A stretch of 64,000 bases of DNA from Ziziphus jujuba (taxonomy: Eukaryota > Streptophyta > Magnoliopsida > Rosales > Rhamnaceae). How positions within the stretch are numbered: the stretch's first letter is position 1; each line of letters begins with the position of its first letter. The notes under the pieces were generated by a model. It worked only from the letters and a program-made list of their open reading frames with translations. It made no database searches and had not been told where the DNA came from. The position numbers and the translations under genes are program-made. Positions 60,697 to 64,000 of this stretch are shown one piece after another. Location: contig NC_083380.1 in the NCBI RefSeq assembly GCF_031755915.1, forward strand, positions 27,944,001 to 28,008,000. The letters run 5' to 3'.

Positions 60697-63600
60697 TGTA
60701 ACACCCCGTCCCGAACCATGTCGGAAATTTTTGCACGTTGACCGAGGTTGACTGTTGACCATTGACCGAAGGGGTCAAAAGTTGACTTTTTAACCCGATT
60801 GGAATTTTAGGTTGACTGAGGTACCTTACGAAGTACACATTGACACGAGTTCGTAGACTGGTAGCACGTTGAAAACAGAGCTACGGTTTGAAAGTTACGA
60901 GCAAAACAAGTTGAGGTCCAAACTGTCCAAGGGGTGCTGGAGTTGACTTTTTATTCATGCAAGGTTGAGCTTTGACTCATGCATGGTTGTGAAGTGTTCG
61001 TCGATACGAGTCCGTAGACTAGCGGCACGTCCGATTTGGACATGTGGTTTGAAAGTTATGGACCTGAAGAGTTTTTTAAATACCGTATTATTTTAATATT
61101 ATTTTTAAACGCGTAACGATGTGCCATGTGTGACTTAATGAAGGTGACCATGTGTCACCATAGTGAGGTGCCACATGTCAACCATGTGTAATATCAAATT
61201 ATTTTTATTATTATTTTAAATAATAATATTTTTATTTTTATTTAATTATTTTTATTTTTCCTTTTTCCTTTTTCTTTTCTTTTTCTTTTTCTTTTCTTTT
61301 CCCCATGTGGGAAAACACCTTTTCTTTTTTTTTCTTTTTCTTTTTCTTTTTTCCTTTTTTTCCTTCTTCTTCCCCGAGCCATCAAAACACACACGCAGAA
61401 ATTTTTCTCTCTCCCTCTCTCTGTTTGACCGGCGTTTGGCTGGATTTCAGTCGTCGGAATACCACACGCGCCGGCCACCGGGGAAGCCCACCTCACCGCG
61501 ATCTCGACCCGCAAATTTCCCGGCCTGTCGCCGCCGGACGCACCCAGATCGGGCCGGTGAAGCCGGCGGCGGCCGGTTATGTTGTTCCGACGATTCTAGC
61601 CGTTTCCGACCAAACCAGCCCGACCCATACCTCTATCCCACCATTTTCGACCCCTCTGAGTCCATTTCCGGGGTTAGTTTTCCCAAAATCCCCACCGTTT
61701 GAGAGATCCCTCAAGTTTAAAATCGGCCGAAGCTTTCCGGCCACCTCCGGCGAAATTGGGGTCGATGGAGACTGGTAATGCGCTCCTCGTTCCACGAGAT
61801 TTGATTCGGTATATTATTCGCCTATTTTGGTTAACGTTTGTGTTTGACCCCCCGGGTACCGGGTATTATTTACCCGATTAAAATATTAATTTATTTGACT
61901 GTCTGTGAATTTTGTTCTAGAAGCACGGGTGAGTCATGGAATTGATCCCATAGTGGATCGTGGTTTAATTGCGTGCTCCAGGTGAGTGACCCACCTTTAA
62001 AAATATTTTTGGGGTAATTAATTGTATTTATGTGGTATTAAATTGATATTTGTAATTGGTGCTCATGTGGCGTATTTTAAATATAATCGGGAAAAATATT
62101 ATTTTATATATATATTTACCCATTGGTGCTAAATGAAATTTTGGGGTCATTAAGAAATTCCCGATTATTATTTTATCGTGATTAAATGGTATTTATTACA
62201 CATGAGCAAGTATTTTTCAGAAAGTAATTGTGTCTGGATTTTATATCATTTTTGGGCAATTAATTATGTTTATTTGGTATTTAAATTGGTATTTAAATTA
62301 TGCTCATGTGGTGTGATTTAATTATGGTTTTATTGTGGTTTAATTTATTATGCATGAGCAAAGTGTATTTCGGTAGTATTTGTACGTGGTTTTTAAGTAA
62401 TATTTTTCGGGCATAATTGGGTTAAATATTTTACGAAAATATTTGTTTAAATTTTATAAATTATGCCCGCGGTATTTTTATGATTGCATCTTGTACTTCG
62501 AGAAAATTGTGGTTTGTTGGTTATCAATGTTTCATACCGGTTTATTAAATAAAAATATGTGGGATGGTAAGTGTGAGAATTTAATGTATTTCCCACTGTA
62601 ATTTTGGAAAACGGTACGGTTGGTTAATAATGTTTATTTTTAGACGCACTCATACAGTATTGGTGTTCTGGTGTATGGACACGTGGTAGCGCGCAGGTAT
62701 TATGTGGTTTAGCGCGCGGTTATTATTTCTCCCGTTGTTGCCATTGGACCGTGGGCAGGCAAGTTTGTTTGTGCACAGCCGCCCCCCTCCTTGGCCGGGA
62801 GATGGTTTAAGCAATGGTACTGTCGAGACGCCGAAATGCCGTTTGCAGGTTTCTCTCTTTAACCCCCCCCCGCCACTTGATCGGTGATCGGGACGGTGGG
62901 TATCGGAGGGCATCACCGGTATATGGTATGGTGCGTCAGGTGTAATTTGCAAATAATGTTTTAAACCCCAAAGGTGTTCAAAACTTATTTACTATAATTT
63001 ATTATAGTTTATTTATATTTGGGGTATTTATTTATTTATTTATTTGTTGTTTGTTAAATTATTTGGTCCCTTGGTTTTCGGAAAGTACGTATATCGGGTT
63101 TTGTGAAAATGTTTTAAAAGGGGAACTTTTCCAACAGAGTGAATAGTGAGGGTTTTGAGAGAAATTATTACTTCAAATGTTTATTTATTTATTTATTTAA
63201 TTGTTCGGTATTGATTAATTAAATTCCTTTATTTTTACATTATTAATGTTAAAGGTGTTCGGTAGTTAGGGTCATTCACAGAGATGATTAGCATCTCACA
63301 CTCTTAAATTCCGTTCCCCTAGGTTCAGGTTGGAGACGTTGATTGTCCGGGGCAAGCCCAACGTCTCAGTTCATTGCCGAAGGTTCAAGAAGTATTTCTT
63401 CCCTTTTTTCCTCTCTGTCTTGTATTGCTTTCTTATCTGTCTTTGTATAAATTCCATATTTATCTGTATAATGCTCTGTATATTGTATTGGACGTGTAGT
63501 TGTTATTTAATGCACTGGGTTTCTGGTGTTGTTATTTGAAGTGCTGTAAATTTGTGGAAACAAATTGTAGTAATGTGGGAGGAATAAGGGGATGAATTTT

Positions 63601-63749
63601 TGAAGTGTGTTTTCAGTGCAGGTAAATTTTGGTTAGTCCTACCCTTAGGGGAGGTGCTGCCGGATTTTCCGTTGGAAGGTTCGGTGGTATTTTCCTGGGA
63701 TCAGGGCTTGTCTAGGGTTCCGGGGAGGAATTCTGGACGGGTCCTGACA
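60697..63749 (+). mobile_element. Ty3/gypsy solo LTR, 3,053 bp
   Basis: Starts TGTAACACCCCGTCCCG and ends GACGGGTCCTGACA. The flanks GCTAG (60692-60696) and GTTAG (63750-63754) differ at one of five bases, an aged target-site duplication. It belongs to the subfamily with CTTTTTCTTTTCCCCATGTG in the leader, as does the minus-strand LTR ending at 49017. No internal coding region. Confidence 0.9.
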
Positions 63750-63754
63750 GTTAG

Positions 63755-64000
63755 TGCTAACTTTGTATTATACCCTACCTACCATCATAGGAATGATCCT
63801 GAATATAACCTGTGAGCTGATCCATAGCAACCACCTATGCGCTAATCACATCCACAACTACAGAACACTGGTACGTATATAGTGCATCTAAAAACTCTAA
63901 ATTTTTATAATATTATTAAAATAATAAGTTTCGATAAAATAAGATTAAATCAAGTTTATGAATAATAAATAAATTAATTAATTAATTAATGCATAAGTAT
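63755..64000 (-). mobile_element. Divergent LTR relative, right part (runs off the window)
   Basis: The order ATGCGCTAATCACATCCACA, ACAGAACACTGGTACG and ATAGTGCATCTAAAA parallels GCGCTAACCACATATACA, AACACCAATACTGTATG and AGTGCGTCTAAAATAA in the minus-strand gypsy LTRs (for example 21190-21245), with many substitutions. It is probably an older or different subfamily of the same LTR. Confidence 0.45.

Noticed and set aside
1..64000. CRISPR array, bacterial operon or tRNA/rRNA genes
   Set aside because: Repeats here are tandem duplications, LTRs and microsatellites without regular spacers, the genes have introns, and no tRNA box A/box B pair or rRNA segment was recognised by eye.

Overview
This is a nuclear window from a flowering plant, almost certainly a eudicot and plausibly a woody rosid; I do not name a species. 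The signs are AT-rich intergenic DNA with long (AT)n, poly-A/T, poly-G and poly-C runs, GT-AG introns, a multi-exon CC-NB-ARC-LRR (CNL) resistance gene, a plant-type galactose mutarotase, chromodomain-bearing Ty3/gypsy DNA with roughly 3 kb LTRs, and MULE, hAT and TRIM/SMART elements.

Layout. 1-711 is the edge of a minus-strand gypsy LTR. 712-10225 is intergenic but carries a mosaic of duplicated non-coding blocks (5061-5745, 6332-8000, 8896-9500), the last of which lies just upstream of the only large intact-looking gene. That gene is the CNL at 10226-18801 (+). I can thread seven exons with consistent phases and GT/AG sites into one model of about 1,795 residues. Its LRR tail grew by duplication of an exon with its flanking intron (exons 2 and 4 have the same length and about 81% protein identity by hand count).

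20190-29785 holds two solo LTRs of the ~3 kb gypsy family with 5-bp target-site duplications. The second one has a third, inverted LTR inserted in it. 30520-53940 is a tandemly repeated two-gene block: a small RING-H2 E3-ligase-like gene (+) followed by a galactose mutarotase gene (-). There are three copies (A, B, C) and a decayed fourth relic (D, 56430-56840) that lacks the genes. Every RING copy carries a lesion. Mutarotase A keeps all four expected catalytic residues but has lost its N-terminal end next to a MULE fragment; B and C are relics.

Copy B of the RING gene is split by an 8.36 kb stack of nested transposons whose order can be read from target-site duplications: a Copia-like solo LTR (gtcca), inside it a minus-strand gypsy solo LTR (gcttg), inside that a plus-strand internally deleted chromovirus (atttt), with a SMART/TRIM element with identical 174-bp LTRs at its 5' edge. 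54680-55859 is a decayed hAT element, 56084-56370 a pentatricopeptide-repeat gene fragment, and 57664-63749 two more gypsy LTRs, the second inserted in a divergent LTR relative.

The functional gene content is therefore small: one candidate disease-resistance gene and a decaying RING/mutarotase cluster. LTRs of a single chromovirus family make up about a third of the window. I found no tRNA, rRNA or CRISPR array.
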